DNA of 64,000 bases from DATAEG01 sp963703085 (GCA_963703085.1 OY969789.1:2108001-2172000), one strand, 5' to 3'; counted from the first letter of the stretch, positions 15,259-24,143 are shown. The notes: generated by a model not told the origin, from the sequence alone. Translations and numbers: made by a program.

Positions 15259-16860
15259 ATGCCGTTGCAACCCCTCACCGCGGAAGCGGTCAGTAAGTCC
15301 TATGCCGCCCGCACCGTCCTCGACGGTGTCGGGCTGACTGCAGCGCCCGGACAGCGGGTCGGGCTGATCGGAGAGAACGGCGTCGGCAAGTCCACCTTGC
15401 TGCGCCTGCTGGCCGGCGTGGACGAACCAGACGCCGGCACGATCAACGTGCCGGCGGACGTCGCGTACGTGTCGCAGGAGCCGCCGTTCTTCCCCCAGCA
15501 GACGGTCCAACAAGTGCTGAACGAGGCGTTGGCCCCGCTGCACCAGGCGGTGCGCGACGTCGAGCGGCTCGCCGCGGCCATGGCCCACGACCCGGATATC
15601 GGCGAGGAGTTCACCGACCGGCTCGAGTGGGCGCGCAGCCACGACGCGTGGGATGCCGACCGGCGGGCGTCGCTGGCGATCAAACGGCTCGGCCTGAGCG
15701 AGATCGAGCACAGCCGCCGGGTCGGCGAACTCTCCGGTGGGCAGCGCACCCGGCTCGCGCTGGCTGCGGTGATCACCCGTCGACCCGAATGCCTCCTGCT
15801 CGACGAGCCCACCAACCACCTCGATGACGAGGCGATGGAACTGCTCGAGACATTCCTCGTCGACCTGCCCGGGGTCGTTGTGGCAGCCAGCCACGACCGA
15901 GTCTTCCTCGACCGGGTCTGCACCCACCTGGTCGACCTCGACCCGAGCGCGTTCGGCACCGACGGGGCCGGGGGTAACCGCTTCGGTGGGTCGTTCACCG
16001 ACTATCTCCGTCACAAGGCCGCAGCCCGGGCGCGCTGGGAACGCACCTACCTGGAGCAGCAGGCCCGACTCGATGAGCTGCGAGCCGCCACCAAGCTCAC
16101 GACGCAGAACATCGCCCACAACCGCCAGGCCCGCGACAACGACAAGTTCATCTACAGCTTCAAGGGCGGCCGGGTGCAGAGCGCACTGGCCCGCCGGGTT
16201 CGCGACGCCGAGCGGCGGTTGGCGGTCGCCGAGCGGGACCAGGTGCGCAAGCCGCCGGCGCCGTTGCAATTCGCTGCGCCGCTGACTGCGACCGACACCG
16301 GTCAGCGGCTGGCGCTGTCCGTCCGTGACTTGGTCGTACCGGGCCGGGTGGAAGTGCCGCTGATGGACGTGCCGGCCGGCGGCAAGGTGCTGGTCACGGG
16401 GGCCAACGGCTCGGGCAAGTCGAGCCTGTTGTTGGTGATCGCCGGGAGACTCACGCCGCAGCGCGGTCAGGTGAACGTCGGTGCACGCCGCGTCGCATTG
16501 CTCGAGCAGGACGTGCTGTTCGCCGACGCCGAGTCGTCCGCAGGGCAAACGTTCCGATCCGCAGTGGGAGAACAGCCGGGACGCCTTGCCGACCTCGGCC
16601 TGCTGCATCCACGTGATGCCAGCAGACCGGTCGGTGAGCTCAGCGTCGGACAGCGCCGGCGACTACGCCTGGCGATCCTGATCGCCCAGCGTCCTGATCT
16701 GCTCCTGCTCGACGAGCCGACCAACCACATCTCGCTCACGCTGGCCACCGAACTGGAGGAGGCGCTGCGCGTCACTCCGGGCACGGTGCTGGTGGCCAGC
16801 CACGACCGGTGGTTGCGGCAGCGGTGGAACGATCAGATCGTGCAGCTGGCCGCAGCGTGA
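15259..16860 (+). CDS. ABC-F ATPase (ribosome-protection type)
   Basis: The 533-residue protein has two ATPase domains and no membrane helices. Domain 1: Walker A GENGVGKST (about 38-46), signature LSGGQRTRLAL, Walker B LLLDEPTNHLD. A long basic linker of about 80 residues follows (KLTTQNIAHNRQARDNDKFI). Domain 2: Walker A GANGSGKSS, signature LSVGQRRRLRL, Walker B LLLDEPTNHIS. ABC-F proteins act at the ribosomal E site; some protect against macrolides, lincosamides or pleuromutilins, while others are housekeeping factors. This one resembles the TlrC/OleB-like actinobacterial group, but resistance is not proven. It is monocistronic and divergent from the GH116 gene. Confidence 0.9.
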   Translation: MPLQPLTAEAVSKSYAARTVLDGVGLTAAPGQRVGLIGENGVGKSTLLRLLAGVDEPDAGTINVPADVAYVSQEPPFFPQQTVQQVLNEALAPLHQAVRDVERLAAAMAHDPDIGEEFTDRLEWARSHDAWDADRRASLAIKRLGLSEIEHSRRVGELSGGQRTRLALAAVITRRPECLLLDEPTNHLDDEAMELLETFLVDLPGVVVAASHDRVFLDRVCTHLVDLDPSAFGTDGAGGNRFGGSFTDYLRHKAAARARWERTYLEQQARLDELRAATKLTTQNIAHNRQARDNDKFIYSFKGGRVQSALARRVRDAERRLAVAERDQVRKPPAPLQFAAPLTATDTGQRLALSVRDLVVPGRVEVPLMDVPAGGKVLVTGANGSGKSSLLLVIAGRLTPQRGQVNVGARRVALLEQDVLFADAESSAGQTFRSAVGEQPGRLADLGLLHPRDASRPVGELSVGQRRRLRLAILIAQRPDLLLLDEPTNHISLTLATELEEALRVTPGTVLVASHDRWLRQRWNDQIVQLAAA

Positions 16861-16878
16861 GCGCCCCTGTCCCGGCCG

Positions 16879-17655
16879 CTAGGGCAGGGTAAGGATCTCT
16901 GCACCGTCGTCGGTCACCACGAGTGTGTGTTCCCACTGCGCGACCCAGGAGCCGTCGTCGGTGACGACGGTCCAGCCGTCGGCCCACATGGTCCAGGCAA
17001 CGTCGCCGAGGGCGATCATCGGCTCGACGGTGAACGTCATGCCCGGCTCGATGCGAGTGGTGGACCGCGGCTCGTCGTAGTGCAGGATCGTCGGCTTGGT
17101 ATGGAAAGACGGCCCGACCCCGTGCCCGGTGAAGTCGCGCACCACGCCGTAGCCGAACCGTTTCGCATAGCTTTCGATCACCCGTCCGACCACGCTGATC
17201 GGACGGCCGGGTCGCACGGCCTTGATCCCGCGCATCATCGCTTCATGGGTGCGATCGACGAGGTCCTGCACCGGCGGCGCCACCTCGCCCGCGCCGAAGG
17301 TGGCGCAGGTGTCACCGTGCACGCCGTCGATGAACGCGGTGATGTCCACCTTCACGATGTCGCCGTCTTCGATCACCGTGGAGTCGGGGATGCCGTGACA
17401 GATCGTCTCGTTGACCGACGTGCACAGCGATTTCGGGAACTGCTTGTAGCCGAGGGTGGACGGGTACGCCCCGTGGTCGATCAGGAACTGGTGCCCGATC
17501 TCGTCGAGTTCGTCGGTGGTGACGCCGGGGACGACGTGCTTGCCGACTTCGGCGATCGCCCGCGCCGCAATGCGCCCGGCGCCGCGCATCGCCTCGATCG
17601 TGGCAGGGTCCTTCACCATCGGATCGTCGTGGTCCCAGGGCCGGCCGCCGGTCAC
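16879..17655 (-). CDS. map: Methionine aminopeptidase, type I
   Basis: The enzyme removes the initiator Met from new proteins. The 258-residue frame has the pita-bread fold markers: NETICHGIPDSTVIEDGDIVK, VDITAFIDGVHGDTCATF (metal Asp residues), DFTGHGVGPSFHTKP (metal His), PGMTFTVEPMI (metal Glu) and QWEHTLVVTDDG (metal Glu). The GTG at 17655 is an in-frame start, but it lacks a ribosome-binding site. The usual actinobacterial N-terminal extension lies upstream in another frame, from ATG 17734, separated by a one-base shift at 17667-17669. The catalytic domain is complete either way, but expression may depend on how this shift is resolved. Confidence 0.93.
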   Translation of the reverse strand: MTGGRPWDHDDPMVKDPATIEAMRGAGRIAARAIAEVGKHVVPGVTTDELDEIGHQFLIDHGAYPSTLGYKQFPKSLCTSVNETICHGIPDSTVIEDGDIVKVDITAFIDGVHGDTCATFGAGEVAPPVQDLVDRTHEAMMRGIKAVRPGRPISVVGRVIESYAKRFGYGVVRDFTGHGVGPSFHTKPTILHYDEPRSTTRIEPGMTFTVEPMIALGDVAWTMWADGWTVVTDDGSWVAQWEHTLVVTDDGAEILTLP

Positions 17656-17734
17656 ATAGTGCGGCCGGGCGAATGGCCGGCGGCACGCTGCGCCGCGGCG
17701 AGAGTTCGCCGGGTACCAGGCGCGAGCGTGCCAT
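17656..17734 (-). other. Displaced N-terminal extension of map (frameshifted)
   Basis: From ATG 17734, with AGGTGAGG just upstream, the frame reads MARSRLVPGELSPRRSVPPA and then Ile-Arg before losing register. Skipping one C of the CCC run (GGG at 17667-17669 on the plus strand) gives ...AIRRPHYVTGGRPW, which joins the map frame perfectly. Proline-rich extensions of this type are normal in MapB-like actinobacterial enzymes. The shift is either a real mutation or an assembly error. Confidence 0.75.
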
Positions 17735-17762
17735 GTCCATCCTCACCTGCTGTTGTCCGCGT

Positions 17763-19472
17763 TCAGACGTCGATGACCAGCGGGACCAGCATCGGCCGGC
17801 GCCGGTAGGTGCGATCCACCCAGCGACCCACGGTACGACGCACCGTGTGCGCCAGCGCCTCGGTGTCGCGCACCCCCTCGGCCAGCGACCGCTCCAGTGT
17901 CTCGATCAGCTCGGCCCGGATGGGGTGCAGCGCGGCCGGATCGTCGGTGAACCCGCGCGCCGTGATCTCCGGACCGAACACCACCGTGCCCGCCTGGGTG
18001 TCGACCGCGACGACGATCGACAGGAATCCCTCGTCGCCGAGGATCAGCCGGTCCTTCAGCGCCGCGTCGCCGATGTCGCCGACGGCGAGACCGTCCACGA
18101 AGACGTTGCCGACGTAGATCCGGCCGCTGATCGTCGCCACGCCGTCGACCAGATCGACGGTGGTGCCGTTCTCGGCGAGCACCGCGCGCTCTTCGGGCAG
18201 GCCGGTGGACCGGGCGATCGCGGCGTGCGCGCGCAGGTGCCGCCACTCGCCGTGCACCGGCATGAGGTTCTTCGGCCGCACCGCGTTCAGCAGGTAGCGC
18301 AGCTCGCCGGCCGGCGCGTGCCCAGAGACATGCACCAGCGCCGTGGACTTGTGCACCACCGTGGCGCCCAGCCGGGCCAGCCCGTTGATCACTCGGAACA
18401 CCGCGTTCTCGTTGCCGGGGATCAGGGACGACGCGAGCACGATGGTGTCGTCCTCGACGACCCTGATCGTGTTGTGCTCCCGGTTGGCCATCCGAGACAG
18501 CGCCGAGAGAGGTTCACCCTGCGAGCCGGTCGAGATCAGCAGCACCCGGCGCGACGGCAGCGCCTCGGCGTCTTTCAGGTCGACCATGAGGCCGTCCGGG
18601 ACATGCAACAGTCCGAGCTCTCGGGCGATCTGCATGTTGCGGACCATCGAGCGGCCCACCAGGGCGACCTGGCGGCCGGACTCGACGGCGGCGTCGAGCA
18701 CCTGCTGCACCCGGTGTACGTGCGAAGCGAAGCAGGCGACGATGACCCGTCCGGTGGCCTTCATAACAACGTCGGTGACCACCCGGCCCACGTCACGCTC
18801 GCTCGGGATGAAACCGGGTACTTCGGCGTTGGTGGAATCCGAGAGCAGTAGGTCGACGCCCTCGTCGCCAAGCCGGGAGAAGCCGGGCAGGTCGGTGACC
18901 CGGCCGTCCAGCGGAGTCTGGTCCATCTTGAAGTCGCCGGTATGCAGCATCGTCCCGGCAGTCGTCCGGATGCAGACTGCCAGCGCGTCCGGGATGGAGT
19001 GGTTCACCGCGAAGAACTCGAGATCCCAGGGGCCGATGGCCAGCCGCTCGCCCTCGCGCACCTGGCGCAGATCCGGCTTGATGCGGTGCTGGTCGAGCTT
19101 GGAGTTGATCAGCGCCAGGGTGAGCCGCGAGCCGACCAGCGGGATGTCGCTGCGCTCGCGCAGCAGGTACGGCAGCGCGCCGATGTGGTCCTCATGTCCA
19201 TGGGTGAGCACCACCGCGTCGATGTCGTCGAGCCGGCGGCGGAACTCCGACCAGTCCGGCAGGGTGATGTCGACCCCGGGTGCGTTGGTCTTGCCGAGCA
19301 GCATTCCGCAGTCCACGACGAGCAGCCGCGATTTCCCGGTCGGCGGGCGGTACTCGAACATCGTCATGTTGCGGCCGACTTCGCTGATGCCGCCCAGCGC
19401 GACGATGCGCAGGCTGTTGGGTTTGAGCTGGCCGGGCGGCCGCGCGGTGGCGAGGGCCTGCGGTTCAGCCAT
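17763..19472 (-). CDS. rnj: Ribonuclease J (metallo-beta-lactamase/beta-CASP)
   Basis: The 569-residue protein matches RNase J length. The metal-binding motif VVLTHGHEDHIGALPYLL carries H91, H93, D95 and H96. Later motifs are MLHTGDFKMDQTP (metal Asp), LLSDSTNAEVPG, the beta-CASP segment LISTGSQGEPLSALSRMA, VHVSGHAPAGEL and LMPVHGEWRHL (metal His). It is a dual endo- and 5' exoribonuclease for rRNA maturation and mRNA decay. The chosen ATG at 19472 gives MAEPQALATARPP, which fits the family. The frame stays open upstream but without a ribosome-binding site and across a divergent promoter. Confidence 0.95.
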   Translation of the reverse strand: MAEPQALATARPPGQLKPNSLRIVALGGISEVGRNMTMFEYRPPTGKSRLLVVDCGMLLGKTNAPGVDITLPDWSEFRRRLDDIDAVVLTHGHEDHIGALPYLLRERSDIPLVGSRLTLALINSKLDQHRIKPDLRQVREGERLAIGPWDLEFFAVNHSIPDALAVCIRTTAGTMLHTGDFKMDQTPLDGRVTDLPGFSRLGDEGVDLLLSDSTNAEVPGFIPSERDVGRVVTDVVMKATGRVIVACFASHVHRVQQVLDAAVESGRQVALVGRSMVRNMQIARELGLLHVPDGLMVDLKDAEALPSRRVLLISTGSQGEPLSALSRMANREHNTIRVVEDDTIVLASSLIPGNENAVFRVINGLARLGATVVHKSTALVHVSGHAPAGELRYLLNAVRPKNLMPVHGEWRHLRAHAAIARSTGLPEERAVLAENGTTVDLVDGVATISGRIYVGNVFVDGLAVGDIGDAALKDRLILGDEGFLSIVVAVDTQAGTVVFGPEITARGFTDDPAALHPIRAELIETLERSLAEGVRDTEALAHTVRRTVGRWVDRTYRRRPMLVPLVIDV

Positions 19473-19582
19473 TGAGCTCTTCCCGGGCCGTCGAGGAATC
19501 GGAAACCATGGGCCTGACCCTAGTGGTCGACTCGGTGCTGCTGAGGGGCTGGGACGTCCACGCCGGAACCGGCGCACCTCCG

Positions 19583-19610
19583 TTGAGCGGAGGCGCATCG
19601 TGCGTACCCT
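19583..19610 (+). promoter_or_regulatory. Promoter of a leaderless small membrane protein gene
   Basis: TTGAGC (19583-19588) and TACCCT (19605-19610) are separated by 16 bases, and the ATG follows the -10 box by 6 bases. There is no Shine-Dalgarno sequence in between. The site lies in the divergent gap with the RNase J gene. Confidence 0.55.
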
Positions 19611-19616
19611 GCGTCC

Positions 19617-19904
19617 ATGAGTTCCCTGGCTCCGCAGGCGCTGGACACGTCCCAGGCCAAGACCCTCGGCATCGGGGTCATCGTGGCGCTGCTGGTGATC
19701 GGTGCGATCATCAGCGCGTTGGTCACCGCGATCCTCGCCCGCATCGTGGTGCTCGTCGTGGTCGTCGTGCTTGCTGTGGTGGTGTGGACGCAGCGCGCCG
19801 ACATCGAGAGCGCGGCAAAGAAGTGCGACGCCAAGTTCTTCGGGGTGCACCTGACCCCGAGCAACGCCGATCTGAAGAAGAAGTGCCAGAACGTGACGAA
19901 CTAG
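19617..19904 (+). CDS. Small membrane protein of unknown function
   Basis: This 95-residue protein has a short polar N-terminus, two closely spaced transmembrane helices (GIGVIVALLVIGAIISALVT and RIVVLVVVVVLAVVVW) and a basic soluble tail with two Cys (KKCDAKFFG and KKKCQNVTN). The two cysteines could form a disulfide if the tail is outside. I do not recognise the family. It is monocistronic, divergent from the RNase J gene and convergent with dedA. The leaderless-type promoter supports the start and argues that the gene is real. Confidence 0.7.
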   Translation: MSSLAPQALDTSQAKTLGIGVIVALLVIGAIISALVTAILARIVVLVVVVVLAVVVWTQRADIESAAKKCDAKFFGVHLTPSNADLKKKCQNVTN

Positions 19905-19909
19905 CGGTT

Positions 19910-20569
19910 CTAGCGCTCGTTACCGCGCGGCCGGCGGCGCGACCGCAGGTAGTGGAGGGTCACCGGCAGCAGCGACAGGATGACGACCCCGACGAGCACC
20001 GGGTCGATCAGCGGTTCGACAGTGTCGCGGACGAACTTGATGTGCCCGAGCCAGTACGCGACGAGGACGACGCCGGCCGCCCAGATCACTCCACCGATCA
20101 CCGAGTACACCGCGTACAGCGCGAACCGCATCTTGCTCACGCCGGCCATCACCGTCGCCACGGTGCGCACGATCGGCACGAATCTGGCCAGCAGGATGGT
20201 CACGCCACCGAAGCGGTCGAAGAATGCCTCGGACCGCTGCACGTACTCCGGCCGAAACATGCGCGATCTCGGTCGGTCGAAGACTTTCGGCCCGACGTTG
20301 CGTCCGATCCAGTAACCGACGAGGTTTCCGGCGATCGCCGCGACCGGTGCCAGCACCGCGACCAGGCCGATGGGCACGTCCCACTTGCCGGTCGCAATCA
20401 GCAGCCCGGCGGCGAACAGCAGGGTGTCCCCGGGCAGGAAGAATCCGATGAGCAGCCCGCACTCGGCGAAGATGATCACCAGCAGCCCGGCCAACCCGAA
20501 CGTGTTGATCAGGTGATCGGGATTGAGGATCCCGGCCGCGGTCAGGACGTGATCAGTGGCGAGAGGCAC
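19910..20569 (-). CDS. DedA/VTT-family membrane protein
   Basis: The 219-residue protein has the DedA signature: FAECGLLIGFFLPGDTLLFA (about residues 34-53), AGNLVGYWIGRNVGPKVFD and FGGVTILLARFVPIVRTVA with the conserved arginines. There are about five hydrophobic segments and a basic C-terminal tail. DedA proteins are implicated in recycling undecaprenyl-phosphate or other lipid carriers across the membrane and in proton-motive-force homeostasis. It occupies the position of Rv0364 near fba in mycobacteria. The GTG start at 20569 follows a TAGGCT -10 box by 6 bases, so it is probably leaderless. Confidence 0.9.
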   Translation of the reverse strand: MPLATDHVLTAAGILNPDHLINTFGLAGLLVIIFAECGLLIGFFLPGDTLLFAAGLLIATGKWDVPIGLVAVLAPVAAIAGNLVGYWIGRNVGPKVFDRPRSRMFRPEYVQRSEAFFDRFGGVTILLARFVPIVRTVATVMAGVSKMRFALYAVYSVIGGVIWAAGVVLVAYWLGHIKFVRDTVEPLIDPVLVGVVILSLLPVTLHYLRSRRRPRGNER

Positions 20570-20575
20570 TGCAGA

Positions 20576-20581
20576 AGCCTA
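20576..20581 (-). promoter_or_regulatory. -10 box of leaderless dedA
   Basis: TAGGCT on the minus strand, 6 bases before the GTG start at 20569, with no ribosome-binding site between them. Confidence 0.5.
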
Positions 20582-20733
20582 GTGAGTGGTATCTGAGGGC
20601 TGGATGTGCCACGGACGACCCCTCCGGACGACGGCTCTGCAGTTTGCGGCAGGACTGCGCGATGCGCACTAACGCTCCACCTGGCCGGGTAGTCCCAGCA
20701 CGAGAAGGCCAACCCTCGAGCTTTGGAGGCAGT

Positions 20734-21579
20734 ATGCCCGAGCACAGCAGATTCCGGTTTCGACCGCGCGTCCTGGCCGCCGTCCTCGGCGTCGGCGTCG
20801 CGGCATCCGTCGCCGTCGTGACGCTGGCCGACGGCGGCGCAGGTGCCACCACCCACGGCGGCACCGTGCACACCACGTCGGGCAGTTCCCTGACGATTCG
20901 AGCGAAGGCGACGACGAACTCGTCCGCGCTCGGTCACGTCCCGAACGGCAAGCACGTCACCATCAGCTGCCAGACCACCGGCCAGTCGGTCAAGGGTCGC
21001 TACGGCACATCGACGGTGTGGGACAAGACGACCTATGGCGGCCACACCGGATTCGTCTCGGATGCCTATGTGTACACCGGCTCGGACGGCCGGGTCGCGT
21101 CCGCGTGCAAGAGCGGGACGCCGCCTCCGCCGCCACCGAGCTCGTCGGTGAGCAAGAAGATCCAGGCTGTGGTGGCGGCGGCGAAGTCGCAGACCGGCAA
21201 GGGATACAGCTACTCGTGGGGTGGCGGCGGCAAGTCCGGACCCAGTTACGGCATCTGCTGCAGTCCATCGGGTTACGACGACCGCCACCGCTTCGGCTAT
21301 GACTGCTCCGGGCTGACCCAGTACGCATTCTGGAAGGGCGCGCACATCGACATCGGGACGGTGACCAGCATCCAGTGGAACAAGGGCAAGAAGTACCCGT
21401 GGTCGCAGCGCAAGGTCGGCGATCTGCTGTTCTGGGGCACTGGCGCGGGCACCACCCACGTCGCTATCTACATCGGTTCGGGCAAGATGATCGAAGCAGC
21501 GCCGCCGCGCGGAAAGTACAGCGTGCACGTGACGAATGTGTACGGCTCACACAGCACCGTCATCCGCGTCATCCATTAA
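20734..21579 (+). CDS. Secreted NlpC/P60 peptidoglycan endopeptidase with SH3-like domain
   Basis: The 281-residue precursor has a signal peptide with the hydrophobic run VLAAVLGVGVAASVAVVTLA (about 13-32). A bacterial SH3-like domain follows (about 43-125: GSSLTIRAKATTNSSALGHV... GFVSDAYVY), then a PPPPPP linker (about 130-136) and a C-terminal NlpC/P60 domain. The catalytic Cys is C191 in FGYDCSGLTQYAF and the His is H242 in TTHVAIYIGSGKMIEA. Such enzymes cleave D-Glu to diamino-acid bonds in stem peptides outside the cell. ATG 20734 has TTGGAGG 6 bases ahead. The 152-base leader (20582-20733) shows no riboswitch I can identify. A strong terminator follows. Confidence 0.9.
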   Translation: MPEHSRFRFRPRVLAAVLGVGVAASVAVVTLADGGAGATTHGGTVHTTSGSSLTIRAKATTNSSALGHVPNGKHVTISCQTTGQSVKGRYGTSTVWDKTTYGGHTGFVSDAYVYTGSDGRVASACKSGTPPPPPPSSSVSKKIQAVVAAAKSQTGKGYSYSWGGGGKSGPSYGICCSPSGYDDRHRFGYDCSGLTQYAFWKGAHIDIGTVTSIQWNKGKKYPWSQRKVGDLLFWGTGAGTTHVAIYIGSGKMIEAAPPRGKYSVHVTNVYGSHSTVIRVIH

Positions 21580-21609
21580 TCCAGGCGGTGCCGCGATCGC
21601 GGTACGCAA

Positions 21610-21650
21610 ACATCGAACCCCCGGTCTGAATCAGGCCGGGGGTTCGATGT
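21610..21650. terminator. Bidirectional terminator hairpin
   Basis: A perfect 15-bp stem, ACATCGAACCCCCGG (21610-21624) with its complement at 21636-21650, has an 11-base loop. It lies between the convergent NlpC/P60 gene and the membrane gene ending at 21660. Confidence 0.85.
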
Positions 21651-21659
21651 TCTGGAAGA

Positions 21660-22310
21660 TCAGTAGGTCTGTCGTTTAGAGAAGTACTGGTTGCTCGGCC
21701 CCATCGCCAGCAGGACGATGATGGCGATGCTGATCAGACCGGAGACCACGGTAAGGATCTTGCTGATGGCTGTCGAGTTGCTCAGGGTGCCGAGCAGCGA
21801 TAGCACACCGATGGCCGAGATGACCCAGGTGACAATGCGGGCCCAATTCTTGCCCTTGGCCACCTGCATGGCCAGCAGCACGTAGAGCACGATGAAGATG
21901 ATGCCCAGGACGACGCCGATAACGACCGCCGCGTTCACCACGCTGTCCAACTTGTCCGCGTCGTAGTTGCTGTTGTTCTTGCGGATCTGGTCCTTCAGCG
22001 AATTCTTCGTCGCCAACAGCACGATGAGGGAGATGACCCCGAGCGCGGCCCGGATGTACATCAGCAGTACGGCGTTCTTCACCGGCGCGGGTGCCTCGGT
22101 GGGAACGCCGGGCGCCCCGCCGGCTGGTGCGGCGGGCATCGCCCCGTACCCGCCGGAGTCCTGGCCCGGTTGCATCTGGTAGCCGCCCGGCGACTCTCCG
22201 GGAGCTCCGCCGGACCTGCTCTCCGGCGGCATGCCGCCGCTCCAGCCAGGTTGCGGCGATGTCGGGGTCGGCGGTTGGTTCGCGTGCTGCGGATCGGTCG
22301 GGTCGCTCAT
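21660..22310 (-). CDS. Pro/Gly-rich membrane protein with four helices, unknown function
   Basis: The 216-residue protein has an N-terminal disordered tail of about 75 residues rich in Pro, Gly and Gln (SPQPGWSGGMPPES, GGYQMQPGQDSGGYG). Four hydrophobic segments follow (AVLLMYIRAALGVISLIVLL, VVNAAVVIGVVLGIIFIVLY, ARIVTWVISAIGVLSLL, ILTVVSGLISIAIIVLLAM) and a short basic end. This layout is common in actinobacterial proteins of unknown role. GGAGG lies 9 bases before ATG 22310. It is divergent from fba. Confidence 0.75.
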   Translation of the reverse strand: MSDPTDPQHANQPPTPTSPQPGWSGGMPPESRSGGAPGESPGGYQMQPGQDSGGYGAMPAAPAGGAPGVPTEAPAPVKNAVLLMYIRAALGVISLIVLLATKNSLKDQIRKNNSNYDADKLDSVVNAAVVIGVVLGIIFIVLYVLLAMQVAKGKNWARIVTWVISAIGVLSLLGTLSNSTAISKILTVVSGLISIAIIVLLAMGPSNQYFSKRQTY

Positions 22311-22466
22311 TGCGTAACGCCTCCACGGTCGCGGTGGAGCTCAAGGTTAAGCCCCAGCACGTCCGTTCATCGTTATTTGCGCCAACCCGGCGACCGCGCC
22401 GTACCGCCCGGCGAGATACTGGCACCGGCCCACCGACGCTCGCCGGACGTCCTGAAGGAGAATTCC

Positions 22467-23486
22467 ATGCCGATCGCCAGCCCTGATGCGTATGCCGACA
22501 TGTTCGACCGGGCCAAGGCCGGCGGTTTCGCGTACCCGGCCATCAACGTGACCTCGTCGGAATCGGTGAACGCGGCCATCAAGGGTTTCGCCGATGCCGG
22601 CAGCGACGGGATCATCCAGGTGTCCACCGGTGGCGCCGAGTTCGCCTCCGGCAGCAACGTCAAGGACATGGTCACCGGTGCGGTGGCCCTCGCCGAGTTC
22701 GCGCATGTGGTCGCCGCGAAGTACCCGATCCAGATCGCGCTGCACACCGATCACTGCCAGAAGGAGAAGCTGGACAGCTACGTCCGTCCGCTCATCGCGA
22801 TCAGCCAGGAACGAGTCGACGCGGGCCAGGACCCGCTGTTCCAGTCGCACATGTGGGACGGGTCGGCGGTGCCGCTCGAGGAGAACCTGCAGATTGCCGC
22901 CGAGCTGCTCGAGAAGGCGGCCCGGGCCAGGATCATCCTCGAACTGGAGATCGGAGTCGTCGGCGGCGAGGAGGACGGGGTGGTCGGCGAGATCAACGAC
23001 AAGCTGTACACCACGCCGGAGGACGCGCTGCGTACTGCCGAGGTGCTCGGCACCGGCGAGCGGGGCCGCTACTTGCTCGCGGCCACCTTCGGCAACGTGC
23101 ACGGCGTCTACAAGCCGGGCAACGTCAAGCTGCGCCCTGACGTGCTCGACACCATCCAGAAGGCAGTCGGCGAGAAGGTGGGCAGGGACAAGCCGTTCGA
23201 CCTCGTGTTCCACGGCGGGTCCGGTTCCGCGCCTGACGAGATCACCGCCGCGGTCGGCTTCGGCGTGGTGAAGATGAACGTCGACACCGACACCCAGTAC
23301 GCGTTCACCCGTCCGATCGCCGGGCACATGTTCAGCAACTACGACGGCGTGCTGAAGATCGACGGCGAGGTCGGCAACAAGAAGGTGTATGACCCGCGCA
23401 GTTATCTCAAGGCCGCCGAAGCCGGGATGGCTCAGCGCGTCGTCACCGCCTGCCAGGAACTGAACTCGGCCGGCACCGCCGGCTGA
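22467..23486 (+). CDS. fba: Fructose-1,6-bisphosphate aldolase, class II
   Basis: The 339-residue zinc enzyme splits fructose-1,6-bisphosphate into DHAP and glyceraldehyde-3-phosphate. Zinc and substrate motifs are visible: QIALHTDHCQKEKLDSYV (catalytic Asp and zinc His), ELEIGVVGGEEDGV (zinc Glu), AATFGNVHGVYKPGNVKL (zinc His), FHGGSGSAPDEI (zinc His and glycine-rich phosphate loop) and VVKMNVDTDTQYAFTRPI. The ATG at 22467 is 7 bases after GAAGGAG, and the product starts MPIASPDAYADM like mycobacterial Fba. It is monocistronic and lies downstream of dedA as in mycobacteria. Confidence 0.97.
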   Translation: MPIASPDAYADMFDRAKAGGFAYPAINVTSSESVNAAIKGFADAGSDGIIQVSTGGAEFASGSNVKDMVTGAVALAEFAHVVAAKYPIQIALHTDHCQKEKLDSYVRPLIAISQERVDAGQDPLFQSHMWDGSAVPLEENLQIAAELLEKAARARIILELEIGVVGGEEDGVVGEINDKLYTTPEDALRTAEVLGTGERGRYLLAATFGNVHGVYKPGNVKLRPDVLDTIQKAVGEKVGRDKPFDLVFHGGSGSAPDEITAAVGFGVVKMNVDTDTQYAFTRPIAGHMFSNYDGVLKIDGEVGNKKVYDPRSYLKAAEAGMAQRVVTACQELNSAGTAG

Positions 23487-23552
23487 CAGTTCCGGTGCGG
23501 TGATCGACGTGCGCGGTCCACTCCGGCACCGATGTTCAGGTCAACCGGCCGC

Positions 23553-24125
23553 TCACCGGGCCGCGTCGGCGGCGGCCTGCACCGTCCGTACATAGCTGTC
23601 CCAGAATGCGGCGTCGCCCACCGACGGGTCGCGGGCCGAGTCGGGGTCGACGCTCTCGCGGAGGATGTCACAGTGCCCGGCATGCTGGGCGGTCTCGGCA
23701 ACAACCCGGACGAGCAGATGGCCGAACGTGGTGTCGCGCCGGCCTTCGGACCACCACTCGACGTGGGCCGGCGCATTCAGCGGCAAATGCTCGATCGACT
23801 CGTTGCTGTACGACCAGGCGGTGCGGTACAGGTCCAACAGCTCGTCGCGGCTCTGATCCGGCGTGGCCCACATGTCTGCCCCCTCCCAGATCGAGCCGTC
23901 CGCCACCCACGGCAGCACTACCGGACTGGGCCGCCCGACGCAGTCGCCGAGGGAGCTCAACTCGATGCCGGTCAGATGCTTCACCAGGCCCAGCAGGTTC
24001 GTGCCCGACGGCGTCATCGGCCGGCGGATGTCGTACTCCGACAGTCCGTCCAGTGACGCGACGACGCTGTCTCGCGATTGCTGAAGGTAGTGCTGCAGGT
24101 CGCGAGACAGCGCGTCGGTAGGCAC
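23553..24125 (-). CDS. DinB-like DUF664 (mycothiol-dependent-type four-helix) protein
   Basis: This 190-residue protein belongs to the DinB/YfiT superfamily. It has an N-terminal helix with LQHYLQQSRDSVVASLDGLS and NLLGLVKHLTGIELSSLGDC (first metal His, about 50), and TFGHLLVRVVAETAQHAGHCDILRE (two further His, about 135-150). Actinobacterial DUF664 members are usually thought to be mycothiol-dependent transferases; the substrate is unknown. It starts with GTG at 24125, 18 bases downstream of the MFS exporter gene on the same strand, so the two may be cotranscribed. Fba is convergent. Confidence 0.85.
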   Translation of the reverse strand: MPTDALSRDLQHYLQQSRDSVVASLDGLSEYDIRRPMTPSGTNLLGLVKHLTGIELSSLGDCVGRPSPVVLPWVADGSIWEGADMWATPDQSRDELLDLYRTAWSYSNESIEHLPLNAPAHVEWWSEGRRDTTFGHLLVRVVAETAQHAGHCDILRESVDPDSARDPSVGDAAFWDSYVRTVQAAADAAR

Positions 24126-24143
24126 TGGTCGATTTTGTCCCGA

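Noticed and set aside
15259..16860. Calling the ABC-F protein an antibiotic-resistance gene
   Set aside because: ABC-F includes housekeeping translation factors; no producer cluster or other resistance marker lies nearby.
20582..20733. Cyclic-di-AMP (ydaO) riboswitch before the NlpC/P60 gene
   Set aside because: The position is right for this class, but I do not see its conserved core elements in the 152-base leader.
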